In this document: in pieces, positions 24,202-32,663 of the stretch | Layout: every line of letters starts with the position of its first letter | Numbering within the stretch: the first letter of the stretch is position 1 | Source of the DNA: Mucilaginibacter tolerans | GTDB taxonomy: Bacteria; Bacteroidota; Bacteroidia; Sphingobacteriales; Sphingobacteriaceae | Assembly: GCF_030519375.1 (NCBI RefSeq) | Contig: NZ_JAUMKB010000029.1 | Coordinates: forward strand, 1 to 39,764 | Length of the DNA: 39,764 nt | Direction of reading: 5' to 3' | The notes under the pieces: model-generated | Database searches by the model: none | Told to the model about the DNA's origin: nothing | The model's input: the letters and a program-made list of their open reading frames with translations, nothing else | Translations under genes and position numbers: made by a program

Positions 24202-25191
24202 ATGGAAAGCGATTATTCTTTAAGCCGCCGGAATATCCTGAAGGCAGGTGCTTTATTAACCGGGGCAAGCCTACTACGTTTAGAAAAAGCAGAAGCATTG
24301 AATTTGCCATCACCCAAAACTCCTGCTTTAACGCCAGCTGAGATCGCTGCTATTGAAGCAGCTATCGGGAAGAAGGGTAGTTACAAAGAGACAGAGTCGA
24401 CTTATACTATCGGGCTACCCCGCAATGATCTCAAAGTAACCTTAAAAGGTGAGCCGGTTCCTATTCCTTTTGGCTTTGGCGGCTGGGTATCCATCAAACG
24501 CACGATGGATGGGAAATCAGCCATGCTAATGGGGGACAATGTATTATTGCAGGAAGAGGTAAACCCGCTAATCACTGCTGCTCAGGCCGAAGGTCTGGAA
24601 GTTGGGGCAATTCACAATCACTTTTTTTATGAAGAGCCGCGTATTTTTTATATGCATTTACATGGCATGGGCTCTCCCGAAGAACTGGCCAAGAAATATG
24701 CAAAAGCGATCTCAAACAGTAAAATATTACCGGCTAACCAACCGCCGGCAGGGCCGCCTCCGGCAAAAACCGGCAAGGATATTTTTGATGTGACTAAACT
24801 AAATGAGATCGTGAAATATGAGGCAGCTGTTAATGGACCGACAATTAAATACACCATTGGTCGCCCAGATCTAACAGTGGTTGCAATGGGCACCGAAATG
24901 ACTACCAATATCGGCCTCAATACTTGGGCGTCGTTTTGCGGATCAATGGAAAACGCGCATATGGCAGGTGATGTGGCCATGCTGGATCACGAAGTGAATT
25001 CGGTAATTAAAGCCTTCCGTGCCAATAATATTGAAGTTGTAGCGGTACACAGTCACATGTTAGGCGACAAGCCCGCTATCAAATTTCTGCACTATCTTGG
25101 CACAGGCCCGGCGCTTGATCTGGCCAAAGCATTTAGGCACGCATTAGACCAATTAGGAAAAAAATCCTCGATGGGTGATATGAAAATGTAA
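24202..25191 (+). CDS. DUF1259 (LppY/LpqO-like) exported protein
   Basis: A 329-residue protein with a Tat-like leader: SLSRRNILKAGALLTGASLL near the N-terminus, so it may be exported folded. The mature protein has two repeated halves, each with a His-rich segment: HNHFFYEEPRIFYMHLHG and, about 170 residues later, HSHMLGDKPAIKFLHYLG. The paired His clusters look like metal- or ligand-binding sites. DUF1259 genes occur next to chromate genes elsewhere, and here it is 12 bp behind chrA, so it is probably cotranscribed. Its biochemical role is not established. Confidence 0.85.
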   Translation: MESDYSLSRRNILKAGALLTGASLLRLEKAEALNLPSPKTPALTPAEIAAIEAAIGKKGSYKETESTYTIGLPRNDLKVTLKGEPVPIPFGFGGWVSIKRTMDGKSAMLMGDNVLLQEEVNPLITAAQAEGLEVGAIHNHFFYEEPRIFYMHLHGMGSPEELAKKYAKAISNSKILPANQPPAGPPPAKTGKDIFDVTKLNEIVKYEAAVNGPTIKYTIGRPDLTVVAMGTEMTTNIGLNTWASFCGSMENAHMAGDVAMLDHEVNSVIKAFRANNIEVVAVHSHMLGDKPAIKFLHYLGTGPALDLAKAFRHALDQLGKKSSMGDMKM

Positions 25192-25214
25192 AGAGATATA
25201 GCTATTAAAATAAA

Positions 25215-25254
25215 AAGAGGCTTTTAGTTTTTATCTAAAAGCCTCTTGCGCTTG
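25215..25254 (-). terminator. Intrinsic terminator of the glycosyltransferase gene
   Basis: AAGAGGCTTTTAG (25215-25227) pairs perfectly with CTAAAAGCCTCTT (25235-25247), 13-bp stem, 7-nt loop. On the minus strand the stem is followed by TTTATTTTA, so it terminates the gene at 25265-26377. It also may stop the chromate operon on the plus strand, although no T-run follows there. Confidence 0.75.
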
Positions 25255-25264
25255 TGAGCTAGTG

Positions 25265-26377
25265 TTAATTCAAATTCTGATAAATGCCTTTAATTTGATG
25301 CGCCCATTCATCCAGGTTAAAGGCTTTTTCCACATAAGCTTTCTGATCGACGATTATTTGCTTTTTCTTATCATGGCTTAATGATATAAGCGATAGCATG
25401 GCATCTTGTAAGCCGGCAACATCTTCTGATTCGAACATATAGGTGTGCGGTATGTTCAGCGATTGCGGTCCCGGGATGTTGCTACTGATGATTGGTTTTT
25501 CGCAATAAGCAGCTTCTACAAGCGCATTGCAAAAACCTTCTTCACGGGCTGCCGAGATAAAATAGTCACTCAGATTATAATATGAAGCAATATCATCCCT
25601 TGGTTTTAAGATTCGGAGCCATTCCGGAATTTCCCCGAAACGGTCTTTTATCTTTTGCTCAATGGCTTCCCTGTTTACCGATAGGCTTAGCAGCAGGCAA
25701 ACATCATGACCTTTTTCAACCAACCCATCCATCGCCCCCAGCACAATATCAACCCCCTTTCTATAATAGTCGAATCCGAACATCAAAAATACGGTAGTGT
25801 CCGAACTAATATAAAAATCACCCCTGCTTAACTTTTCATATTTGTTCAGGCGATTAAAGTCGATAGCATTGGTAACATAGGTCACTTTGTCGTTCGTAAG
25901 CTTGAAATTTTTGCGGTACTCAATAGCAACCGACTCACTGCAGCCTATGTATAAATCGACATGATTTAAAGCTTTCCTTAAGCTTTCACTAACAAGCCCC
26001 CTAGGCTTATCATGGTTCCTTAAATGACGTATAATAATGAGGTTCTTTTTATAAAGCATCTTGACAATTTTGAACATGGAAAATTGTCTTGTGCCTGCAA
26101 AATGAGCATGAACATATTTTATGTGATGCCGGGCTATAATTTTTTTGATCGTGAATATGTCCCGATAGAAATTACCGCTCAGGAAATAGATTTTTTTGCC
26201 TTCATCTATAAGGCCCTGCACCCAGGGGATATCAGCGGTGTTTTCATGGAATAAATAGATCATGTCAACAGCATCATTCTTAAGGCTTTGCTCCAGCTTT
26301 AACAGCGATTTAAAGAAACTTCCTCCATAGGGTGATCTAAAACAGAGAAACTGAAGAACGTTTTTAGACGAGTTCAT
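25265..26377 (-). CDS. Glycosyltransferase, GT4-like (family 1)
   Basis: A 370-residue GT-B-fold glycosyltransferase, probably cytosolic and membrane-associated, for polysaccharide or glycolipid assembly. The N-terminal domain is poorly conserved; the C-terminal domain contains LMFGFDYYRKGVDIVLGAMD and then ISAAREEGFCNALVEAAYCE, the donor-binding E-X7-E motif of GT4 enzymes, followed by KPIISSNIPGPQ. No signal peptide. Its upstream neighbour on the same strand is a damaged membrane protein (26503-26901), so a polysaccharide cluster may have been here once. Donor and acceptor cannot be predicted. Confidence 0.88.
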   Translation of the reverse strand: MNSSKNVLQFLCFRSPYGGSFFKSLLKLEQSLKNDAVDMIYLFHENTADIPWVQGLIDEGKKIYFLSGNFYRDIFTIKKIIARHHIKYVHAHFAGTRQFSMFKIVKMLYKKNLIIIRHLRNHDKPRGLVSESLRKALNHVDLYIGCSESVAIEYRKNFKLTNDKVTYVTNAIDFNRLNKYEKLSRGDFYISSDTTVFLMFGFDYYRKGVDIVLGAMDGLVEKGHDVCLLLSLSVNREAIEQKIKDRFGEIPEWLRILKPRDDIASYYNLSDYFISAAREEGFCNALVEAAYCEKPIISSNIPGPQSLNIPHTYMFESEDVAGLQDAMLSLISLSHDKKKQIIVDQKAYVEKAFNLDEWAHQIKGIYQNLN

Positions 26378-26502
26378 TAAAATTAAAAATTTGATTTTAG
26401 TTAAACCAATAATACTTTGTTACTTCTCACTAAAGGGTTTAATGGTAATCGATGCCCCTGAATTATTGGGGGCTATCAAAGGCAGGCCTGCCATGTAAAA
26501 AA

Positions 26503-26901
26503 TCAAATTCTTAAAGCACAGAGGGATAGGTAATGGTTTTGATAATCTATTAAATACCCGGACGATCGGATATTCAATAATCGTGGTTCCAGCAGCCAAA
26601 CTGCTAAAACAAATAGGATAGTTACGAAACACTCAGCTATAAGTTTTATAAAATCGGTCACTGTTTTTTTGTTTTCGACTGTTGTTTTGTCTATCAGTTT
26701 TATCAGACTTGTATTATCAACTTTGGAATAAAAAACATTAAACGTCCTTTTAAAATTGACCTTGTTGTGTATTTGTGATTTGAGGTCAGCATGAGTGGTA
26801 TTTTTCAACAAAAATATATGCGAGGTGGCGACAAAAAAATATATGGCTGCTATAAATGGCACCAAAATATTCCTTGCTATATTACTTGTACAAAAGTCCA
26901 T
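26503..26901 (-). CDS. Hypothetical membrane protein, possibly truncated or frameshifted
   Basis: A 132-residue open frame with a hydrophobic segment at about 11-31 (ILVPFIAAIYFFVATSHIFLL) and another at about 83-104 (FIKLIAECFVTILFVLAVWL), separated by a polar stretch with many Lys and Asn. Another open frame, 26420-26632 on the same strand in a different frame, runs on with AGLPLIAPNNSGASI, so an indel may have split one longer gene. No family is recognised. The region is AT-rich like the island to its right. Confidence 0.4.
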   Translation of the reverse strand: MDFCTSNIARNILVPFIAAIYFFVATSHIFLLKNTTHADLKSQIHNKVNFKRTFNVFYSKVDNTSLIKLIDKTTVENKKTVTDFIKLIAECFVTILFVLAVWLLEPRLLNIRSSGYLIDYQNHYLSLCALRI

Positions 26902-27110
26902 TTCTGAAAATATGGCTACAAAGTAGAAAATTAATTAATTTTATTCAAATAAAATGAAGTTCTGGTTATAAAAATGCCAAAAAAGCACACCTTTCTATGA
27001 AAATTCTTATTCTGGTTTAATGCTCGCTTATACGAAATAATATCTATTATGTTAGGGAAGAATACTTATTATCAACCCTGGCAAAGTCTGTCAAGTATCG
27101 CAAGCTAAAG

Positions 27111-27344
27111 GTGCTTAAAATGGTAAATACCCATATTAAAGAAATTGCGGAATCTGTCGGTATCGAAAAGACGGTTACCTCCTATGTAGCGCGTCACTCT
27201 TATGCCACTGCTTTAAGGAGAAACGGAATTTCGAAAGAAATGATAGGGCAGTCTTTAGGCCATAACGACCTAAAGACGACTAATATTTATTTAGATGACA
27301 TCGGTGATCCCGTAATGGACGAAATGATAAATAGTGCGATTTAA
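27111..27344 (+). pseudogene. Tyrosine recombinase/integrase, C-terminal remnant
   Basis: The 77-residue frame holds only the catalytic end of a phage-type integrase: box II Arg in TSYVARHSYATALRR, the catalytic His in IGQSLGHNDLKTT, and the nucleophile Tyr in NIYLDDI. The frame is open up to 27021, and similarity seems to extend to about 27087 (SVKYRKLKVLK), but the core-binding and arm-binding domains are missing, with stop codons in all nearby frames. It marks the left side of the accessory island. The GTG at 27111 is a formal start only. Confidence 0.75.
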
Positions 27345-27419
27345 ATCCATAATTTTACCAATTACGTTTAGCAGGGAGATTTTAAATGCTCTCTTTAAAT
27401 AGCCATACGCTGTAGATCT

Positions 27420-27971
27420 ATGTTTAATGAATCCGCACCCTATAAACTTGTTCAAGTCCGTAAAAACAAATATTCGCGTCATGAGACATTTGAGCGCGAA
27501 TTTATTTATCGTTTTTACAGGCATAACAAGCGAAGCTGCATTAAATATATTGTCTCAGTGAAAACGTACGCCGGTGGTTTACTAACACTGGATTATTATC
27601 CGAAGATCAACCTTACACCTAAAGTCAATTCGCTGGATGATATTCAGGATCTCAGGTATCGGGTACTGACCCGCCAAAATTCTTTCGGGGTTATTGGGGG
27701 AACCATATTAGATATCATGGCGGATATTACTGCCGCAACGGGTTTTCAAAATTGGGGCTTTTTAGCTGCTAATTTGCCTGATGAAACTGAAAATGCCAAC
27801 AATAAACGCTATAAGGTATATCGGGAAATACTTAAGCGGACATTCTATAAACAGCACAATGTTTATGGTAATAAAGAAAATAGCGCTATATTTGTTATAA
27901 AGGAAACGAAGGATGAAGACGCTAAAAAAATCATCAAACGCTACGAGGAAATCTTCGAAGAAACGAACTAA
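27420..27971 (+). CDS. Island protein of unknown function (183 residues)
   Basis: A soluble protein without signal peptide or membrane segment. The N-terminal half is rich in Arg, Tyr and Phe, with YKLVQVRKNKYSRHETFERE; the middle part has a hydrophobic core (FGVIGGTILDIMADITAATG) followed by FQNWGFLAANLPDETENANN, and the end is a helical charged tail (EDAKKIIKRYEEIFEETN). I do not recognise a family. The next gene overlaps its end by 59 bp. It is a cargo or regulatory gene of the integrative island, by location. Confidence 0.7.
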   Translation: MFNESAPYKLVQVRKNKYSRHETFEREFIYRFYRHNKRSCIKYIVSVKTYAGGLLTLDYYPKINLTPKVNSLDDIQDLRYRVLTRQNSFGVIGGTILDIMADITAATGFQNWGFLAANLPDETENANNKRYKVYREILKRTFYKQHNVYGNKENSAIFVIKETKDEDAKKIIKRYEEIFEETN

Positions 27972-28131
27972 CGGGAGCTTTGCGGTGGCACGTGAAGCAA
28001 ATGGCCGTTTTGTGGCCGTTTCTTACACGTCTACAGTTAAAGTGATCAGTACCGGCAGGTTTAATGGCATGTCCGAAAACATAGAGAAATTTGAACCCGT
28101 CATCATACCGGGGTATAAGGTACGCGGTTAA
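27913..28131 (+). CDS. Small island protein, overlapping start (up to 72 residues)
   Basis: An open frame beginning inside the previous gene. The ATG at 27913 would give 72 residues with a very basic N-terminus, while GTG at 27985, preceded by GGGAG at 27973-27977, would give 49 residues starting MAREANGRFVAVSY. The second start looks better because of its Shine-Dalgarno-like sequence. The predicted core resembles a small beta-rich fold (FVAVSYTSTVKVISTGRFN). It is followed by a strong terminator. Unknown function. Confidence 0.5.
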   Translation: MKTLKKSSNATRKSSKKRTNGSFAVAREANGRFVAVSYTSTVKVISTGRFNGMSENIEKFEPVIIPGYKVRG

Positions 28132-28150
28132 CATAATCGCTAAAATTTAG

Positions 28151-28183
28151 ATGCCCTGGTTTTTTGACCGGGGCATTTTTTTT
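28151..28183 (+). terminator. Intrinsic terminator after the first island genes
   Basis: ATGCCCTGG (28151-28159) pairs with CCGGGGCAT (28168-28176) with one G-U pair, followed by eight T. It closes the transcript of the 183- and 49/72-residue genes. Confidence 0.85.
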
Positions 28184-28364
28184 AGTGTATTCCGGAAAGC
28201 TGAGGTTGGAAAACTGTATCAAATCATTTTCCAGTGGTGTGCATAAATGTCAACAAACAGCAGGTCAAGGCGGTGATCATTGGAAGTCATCACCCGTTAT
28301 TGATTGCGGGGACGCCATGCCCAAAGGCAACTTGCCTAACAAATGGAACCGAAAGACTTTTTTG

Positions 28365-28382
28365 TAGTTTTGTAATAAGGAG
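28365..28382 (+). promoter_or_regulatory. -7 box and Shine-Dalgarno of the 83-residue gene
   Basis: TAGTTTTG at 28365-28372 matches TAnnTTTG, and AAGGAG at 28377-28382 lies 8 bp before the ATG at 28391. Such a clear Shine-Dalgarno is rare in Bacteroidota. The -7 box is only 18 bp from the ATG, so transcription would begin close to the ribosome site. Confidence 0.5.
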
Positions 28383-28390
28383 AACAAGTC

Positions 28391-28642
28391 ATGAAAAAAA
28401 CAAGCATTCAACCAAGTGGAGAAATCCAACCCTCCTTCTTCAAAGTAAAAACACATTCGATTGCCGATATATTAATTGCCGGTGGCGCAACTGTTTTCGC
28501 CGCCAAAATGGGCAAAAAATGGGAAAATCTTCCGGCGCGTCTTAAAGATTTCCAAAAGGAAGCTTTCCTGACAGATGAGGAGCCAAATCTGCATTGGAAT
28601 CGCTTAAAAATAGTGCTTAGGAAATTAAATCCTATCATATAG
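28391..28642 (+). CDS. Small island protein (83 residues)
   Basis: A basic soluble protein with no signal peptide. It contains SIADILIAGGATVFAAKMGK, an amphipathic stretch that could be a short helix, then DEEPNLHWNRLKIVLRKLNP. No family recognised. It has its own -7 box and an unusual strong Shine-Dalgarno sequence, and is followed by a 45-bp near-perfect palindrome (28651-28695). A small regulator or antitoxin-like role is possible but there is no direct evidence. Confidence 0.6.
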   Translation: MKKTSIQPSGEIQPSFFKVKTHSIADILIAGGATVFAAKMGKKWENLPARLKDFQKEAFLTDEEPNLHWNRLKIVLRKLNPII

Positions 28643-28650
28643 TAAGCATT

Positions 28651-28695
28651 ATGGTATCGAATATCCTACACAGCGTGTAGAATATTCGATACTAT
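28651..28695. repeat. 45-bp near-perfect palindrome
   Basis: Arms of 21 bp (28651-28671 and 28675-28695) separated by 3 bp, with one G-U pair and one mismatch; the loop is AGC. There is no T-run, so it does not look like a standard terminator. It lies between the 83-residue and 384-residue island genes and is a candidate operator, recombination site or attenuator. Confidence 0.65.
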
Positions 28696-28757
28696 TTGAC
28701 ATTAAGAAATAAGTAAACTATTTGCGAAGTTTTGCTATTGATAATTGTAAACTGCCT

Positions 28758-29912
28758 ATGTATTTCTTAAACCTCAAAGCGTTCCATCCAGTTGTCGGTA
28801 TCAATACCGACAATTACAGTAAATATCCTTTTCTTGAATCAACCGACGGATTATTCGAACCTGATGACTTTGACTTTAATTTCAACCGTAGCTTCTCTTT
28901 TGAGCGAATCGAAATAAATAAGGAGCAGTCCTTTTATGTGAGTGAACCGAATTTAATTAAGATCTTTAAGAAGACAGCATCGGGGTATAACAAGATACTG
29001 GTCAATAACATCCAGCCAATTGAAGAAACATATATAAATGAATTAGCAGAACTGTTTTATGACGGCTACTCCGCTGGTATTGCACAATTCTACGAAGAGA
29101 TTGGCCAAACTTTTTTATCCCTGGAGTTGGAGCAGAAAAAGCAAGCCCTTCGGGACTTTATTACTTACTGTCACGTGAACCTTTATTTTGAAGGCTTTGC
29201 CATTCCTGAGGTAATTTATGCCTTGGGATATATACAGGCATCGCTGGTCAAAGGCTTTCAGGAATACAGCAACCTGAAAGATCTGAAAGAAAAAGAACAG
29301 GTGCCACCCGTAGTAAACGTTTATCCCGTTGTTAAAATGCCTGAGCCGGAAGTGAAACCGGAACCGGTAACTGAAGCACCGATAGAACCTGCGCCGAAAC
29401 CGGCACTGCCGCGGATTACAGCTACTGATTTTAACAATCATATTTCTTTACGATATCCAGCCAGTAAGATATTCGACCTTTGGTGCGCCTTATTGGATAT
29501 GCAGCTGTGCCAACTGATGCAGGTGCCGCAAGCCTTTAGTAGCGAAGACGAAATTAAGGACCTGCTGGGAAGACTTTTTAAAGCGGATGACCAGGAACAA
29601 ATTTGGCCTATTAGCAATAGCCAACACTATTATCAAATGGCACCAGGATATCAAAATTTGTTATGCCTATTAATGCACGCTACCTATAAACTGAATACGA
29701 CGTATCTGAAAGTACCGCAGATGAAATACTGTGAATTACTTAAATTCAACTTCTCTCCCTTTGATACCTACGAATCAGTTGGTGACATTCAGCGGAATAT
29801 GACCAAGAAGAAAGATTCCGCCATAGACTTTGTGCATAAAAGCGGTGGAACATATGCTAAAAAAGCCTACGAAGTCTTAAAGAAAGTACCGACTTATATA
29901 CTCAGATCCTAA
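28758..29912 (+). CDS. Island protein of unknown function (384 residues)
   Basis: I chose the ATG at 28758 (MYFLNLKAFHPVVGINTD); the frame is open further up to a TTG at 28722. The N-terminal part (about 1-190) looks alpha/beta with YPFLESTDGLFEPDDFDFNF; a linker at about 195-230 is rich in Pro and Glu (PEPEVKPEPVTEAPIEPAP) and leads to a helical C-terminal domain with WCALLDMQLCQLMQ. Such a Pro/Glu linker suggests two independent domains. No known family is recognised; proteins like this occur with primases in Bacteroidota mobile elements, as far as I remember. Confidence 0.7.
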   Translation: MYFLNLKAFHPVVGINTDNYSKYPFLESTDGLFEPDDFDFNFNRSFSFERIEINKEQSFYVSEPNLIKIFKKTASGYNKILVNNIQPIEETYINELAELFYDGYSAGIAQFYEEIGQTFLSLELEQKKQALRDFITYCHVNLYFEGFAIPEVIYALGYIQASLVKGFQEYSNLKDLKEKEQVPPVVNVYPVVKMPEPEVKPEPVTEAPIEPAPKPALPRITATDFNNHISLRYPASKIFDLWCALLDMQLCQLMQVPQAFSSEDEIKDLLGRLFKADDQEQIWPISNSQHYYQMAPGYQNLLCLLMHATYKLNTTYLKVPQMKYCELLKFNFSPFDTYESVGDIQRNMTKKKDSAIDFVHKSGGTYAKKAYEVLKKVPTYILRS

Positions 29913-29983
29913 CGACGTTCAACTTCGTTCACTAACGTTGGGTTATTTTCATACTCTTTTGTGTTCATCAATTTTTTTAATTT

Positions 29984-30271
29984 ATGAACGCAACATTTGT
30001 TACTACCCTATCGACACAGGAGCTCCAGGAGCTTATTGAGTCATCTGTCAGAAATGCAGTACACTTACGGCCACCCCGCCCGGATAACGAGGATGACACC
30101 TTGCTGGATACCAAGGAAGCAGCCGTCCTGATCAAGTACGAAGTCACTTCACTTTATGGGCTGGTGAAAAGAAAAAAGATTCCTTTCTGTAAAGTGGAAG
30201 GCAAGCTGCTTTTCTCCCGTAAAAAACTATTGGCAGGGATCGGCAGCGGCCAGCAGACCGTCGCGCAATAA
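29984..30271 (+). CDS. Excisionase-like helix-turn-helix protein
   Basis: A 95-residue protein. A flexible N-terminal part (1-40) precedes a MerR/excisionase-like HTH_17 domain: LLDTKEAAVLIKYEVTSLYG, then LVKRKKIPFCKVEGKLLFSR, the usual winged-helix text for mobile-element HTH proteins in Bacteroidota. It may control excision or the replication genes. It ends 8 bp before the helicase gene, so these two form an operon. Confidence 0.85.
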   Translation: MNATFVTTLSTQELQELIESSVRNAVHLRPPRPDNEDDTLLDTKEAAVLIKYEVTSLYGLVKRKKIPFCKVEGKLLFSRKKLLAGIGSGQQTVAQ

Positions 30272-30279
30272 CTACTGTT

Positions 30280-31506
30280 ATGGCTGATCAGTTTTTTCCC
30301 TTAAACCAACCGGGAAGTTACATCCGCGTGCAGACCTCATATTACAAGCGCACGCGGCGACCCATGGTTACCGGCGGTTATACGGACGGCTGGTTGCTCT
30401 GGTCATCGGAAACACTCAAAAGAGATTTGAGTGCGGATGCAATCAAAAAGATCCGCAAGTTCGATGTGTATTGCTGTGTTCCCAGCCATACCGATTACCG
30501 GGAAACCATTGGCAATTACTTTAATAAGTATCATCCTTTGGAGTTCAAACCAGGGCCGGGTTCCTGTGAGACCATTTTGAGCTTTTTGCATCACATCTTT
30601 GGTGAGCAGTACGAGCTGGGGCTGGATTATATTGCCCTTCTCTATACTCGGCCGGTCATTAAACTACCTATTCTTTGCCTGGTATCCAAAGAACGTAAGA
30701 CAGGAAAGACAACGTTCCTTGACTTATTAAAAGTGATTTTCGGTAACAACATGACCTTTAACGGGAACCATGATTTTCGCTCGCAGTTCAATTCCGACTG
30801 GATGAATATGCTGATCATCGCCGTGGAGGAAGTACTGCTGGACAAAAAGGAGGACTCGGAAAAGATTAAGAACCTGAGCACCGCCAAAGTATCCAAGGTA
30901 GAAGCCAAAAGCAAGGATAAGCGCGAAACAGAGTTCTTTGGCAAGTTTATCCTTTGTTCCGATAATGAGTGCAATTTTATTGTCATTGAACCGACAGAGA
31001 CCCGTTATTGGGTCAGGAAGGTCCCCGTATTCGAGAATGAGAATGTTCGCCTTTTGGAACAAATGACCAGGGAGATCCCTGCTTTCCTATTCCATTTATC
31101 GAAGCGGCCTTTATCGGTGCCGGTCGGTAACACCCGGATGTGGTTTTCCGAGCAGCAGATCCGAACGGATGCTTTATTGCGCGTGATGCGCAATAACCGC
31201 AATAGGCTTGAAACGGAATTGTTGTTACTGTTCAAAGAGATTCAGGAGCATAACCCAAACGAGAAAATGCGCTTTGCCAACAAGGATATCCTCGACCTGC
31301 TTAAAAAAAGCATGTTGCGCCTGACACGGCAGGATGTGTCGCAGCTGATGCAACAGGAATGGGGCCTTGTGCCGGCGCCGAACAGTTTAAGTTATTTAAC
31401 CTATTGCTATAATAACCTCAACGAATTGGTAACAGTTGCCAAAACAGGCAGGTATTATACTATTACGGAAGAGTGGCTCAGGCAAAAGTTTGATGAGTCG
31501 GGCTAA
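30280..31506 (+). CDS. SF3-type primase-associated helicase (DUF5906-like)
   Basis: A 408-residue putative replicative helicase. Walker A is KERKTGKT at about 137-144 and a Walker B-like segment is LIIAVEEVLLDK near 172-183, followed by sensor-like ILCSDNECNFIVI. The C-terminal part has a helical bundle with a possible winged helix (LTRQDVSQLMQQEWGLVPAP). Such proteins unwind DNA at plasmid or phage origins and are encoded beside primases. It follows the HTH gene by 8 bp and precedes the iteron-like region. N-terminal region is of unknown fold. Confidence 0.82.
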   Translation: MADQFFPLNQPGSYIRVQTSYYKRTRRPMVTGGYTDGWLLWSSETLKRDLSADAIKKIRKFDVYCCVPSHTDYRETIGNYFNKYHPLEFKPGPGSCETILSFLHHIFGEQYELGLDYIALLYTRPVIKLPILCLVSKERKTGKTTFLDLLKVIFGNNMTFNGNHDFRSQFNSDWMNMLIIAVEEVLLDKKEDSEKIKNLSTAKVSKVEAKSKDKRETEFFGKFILCSDNECNFIVIEPTETRYWVRKVPVFENENVRLLEQMTREIPAFLFHLSKRPLSVPVGNTRMWFSEQQIRTDALLRVMRNNRNRLETELLLLFKEIQEHNPNEKMRFANKDILDLLKKSMLRLTRQDVSQLMQQEWGLVPAPNSLSYLTYCYNNLNELVTVAKTGRYYTITEEWLRQKFDESG

Positions 31507-31539
31507 GTACTCATTTATCGAATTGCTTTTCAGCGCATT

Positions 31540-31690
31540 ACACGCTCATCATCGTTTGACGAGGCACGATGAGCAATGATGAGCGCGATGAGCAAACTCA
31601 TCAAAGTAGAAAACCATGATGAAATGATGATGAGGATATAAATAATTTATTTATAAATAGTTACAGCTATCGCTCATCATTCATCATAAA
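31540..31690. other. Iteron-like repeats with adjacent AT-rich tract, candidate replication origin
   Basis: The word CGCTCATCAT occurs at 31543-31552 and 31671-31680, and its reverse complement ATGATGAGCG at 31576-31585. Further GATGAGC copies are at 31568 and 31587, with partial forms CTCATCA at 31597 and GATGATGAGG at 31626. Next to these, 31637-31662 is almost pure A/T. The region is non-coding between the helicase and primase genes. This is the arrangement expected for an iteron origin with a DNA unwinding element. Confidence 0.6.
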
Positions 31691-31760
31691 ATCAAGGGCA
31701 GCCCTCCCGTATGGTTTGGCACCTGCATCATTTAATTATAAACCCATTAGATTTTACAAC

Positions 31761-32663
31761 ATGACACGATATAACTGTAAAACAGCAAAAGAGCTCCCTA
31801 TCATAGATTACCTGGAGCTATGCGGCATTCAGCCGCAAAGGATCAAAGGTCATAACTACTGGTACTTATCGCCATTGCGGGAAGAAAAGACCGCTTCATT
31901 TAAAGTGAACACTAAGCTTAACGCCTGGATGGATTTTGGTGAAGGGATCGGCGGCAATTTAATTGACTTGGGAATACGCATGCATCATTGCTCGGTAGAG
32001 GAATTCCTGGAGCGTTTAAATAATGGCAATCTTGATTTTTCTTTTCGTCAGCAAACGTCGCAAAGGGCAGATCCGCAGCCGGAGAACCCGGTGATGATCA
32101 CCGGCGTGAAAGCGCTTAGTCACCCTGCCTTGGTCTCCTACCTGGAATCGCGCAAGATTGATCCGGCCATTGCCGCTAGCTATTGCAAAGACATCGATTT
32201 CACCATCGGCGGCAAATCTTATTTCGCTATTGGCTTTCCTAATCGTTCGGGTGGCTATGAGCTGCGGAATAACTGGTTCAAAGGCGCATCGTCTCCCAAG
32301 GACATTACCATCATTGACAGTGGGCATAAAGCCGCCATTGTTCTGGAAGGCTTTACTGATTTCCTTTCGCTTTTGCAACTGAAGAGAGGTCAATCTCATT
32401 CGGATTTTATCATCCTGAATTCCGTTGCATTGGCCGAAAGGGCGGTGCCCGTTTTACAGAGTTACCAGGAAGCTTTCCTGATGCTTAATCACGACAAGGC
32501 TGGGATTGCAGCAATGGAAAAATTGCAGGCAGCGGGTATCAGCTTCACCGATGCATCAGGTTTTTACCAAGGCTTTAACGACATCAACGAATACCTGGTT
32601 GCACAAAGGCAAGCTTCTTTGCAACCACAGATCCGGCACAGAGCGAGATCATACAGAATATGA
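31761..32663 (+). CDS. DNA primase, CHC2/Toprim type, of mobile element
   Basis: Start chosen at ATG 31761 (MTRYNCKTAKELPIIDYLEL); the frame is open to 31716. The 300-residue protein has a zinc-finger-like N-terminal domain with YLSPLREEKTASFKVNTKLN and DFGEGIGGNLIDL, matching the primase zinc-ribbon fold though Cys are few, then a Toprim domain with the catalytic Glu in IVLEGFTDFLSL and the Asp region FLMLNHDKAG. It should make primers for replication from the adjacent origin candidate. Its stop codon overlaps the start of the 59-residue gene. Confidence 0.85.
   Translation: MTRYNCKTAKELPIIDYLELCGIQPQRIKGHNYWYLSPLREEKTASFKVNTKLNAWMDFGEGIGGNLIDLGIRMHHCSVEEFLERLNNGNLDFSFRQQTSQRADPQPENPVMITGVKALSHPALVSYLESRKIDPAIAASYCKDIDFTIGGKSYFAIGFPNRSGGYELRNNWFKGASSPKDITIIDSGHKAAIVLEGFTDFLSLLQLKRGQSHSDFIILNSVALAERAVPVLQSYQEAFLMLNHDKAGIAAMEKLQAAGISFTDASGFYQGFNDINEYLVAQRQASLQPQIRHRARSYRI

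Noticed and set aside
28164..28545. Open frames at 28164-28367 and 28234-28545
   Set aside because: No ribosome site, random composition, and the second overlaps the better supported 83-residue gene.
27420..28642. Toxin-antitoxin pair made of the small island genes
   Set aside because: Sizes and overlap are suggestive, but no toxin or antitoxin motif is recognisable and a terminator separates them.
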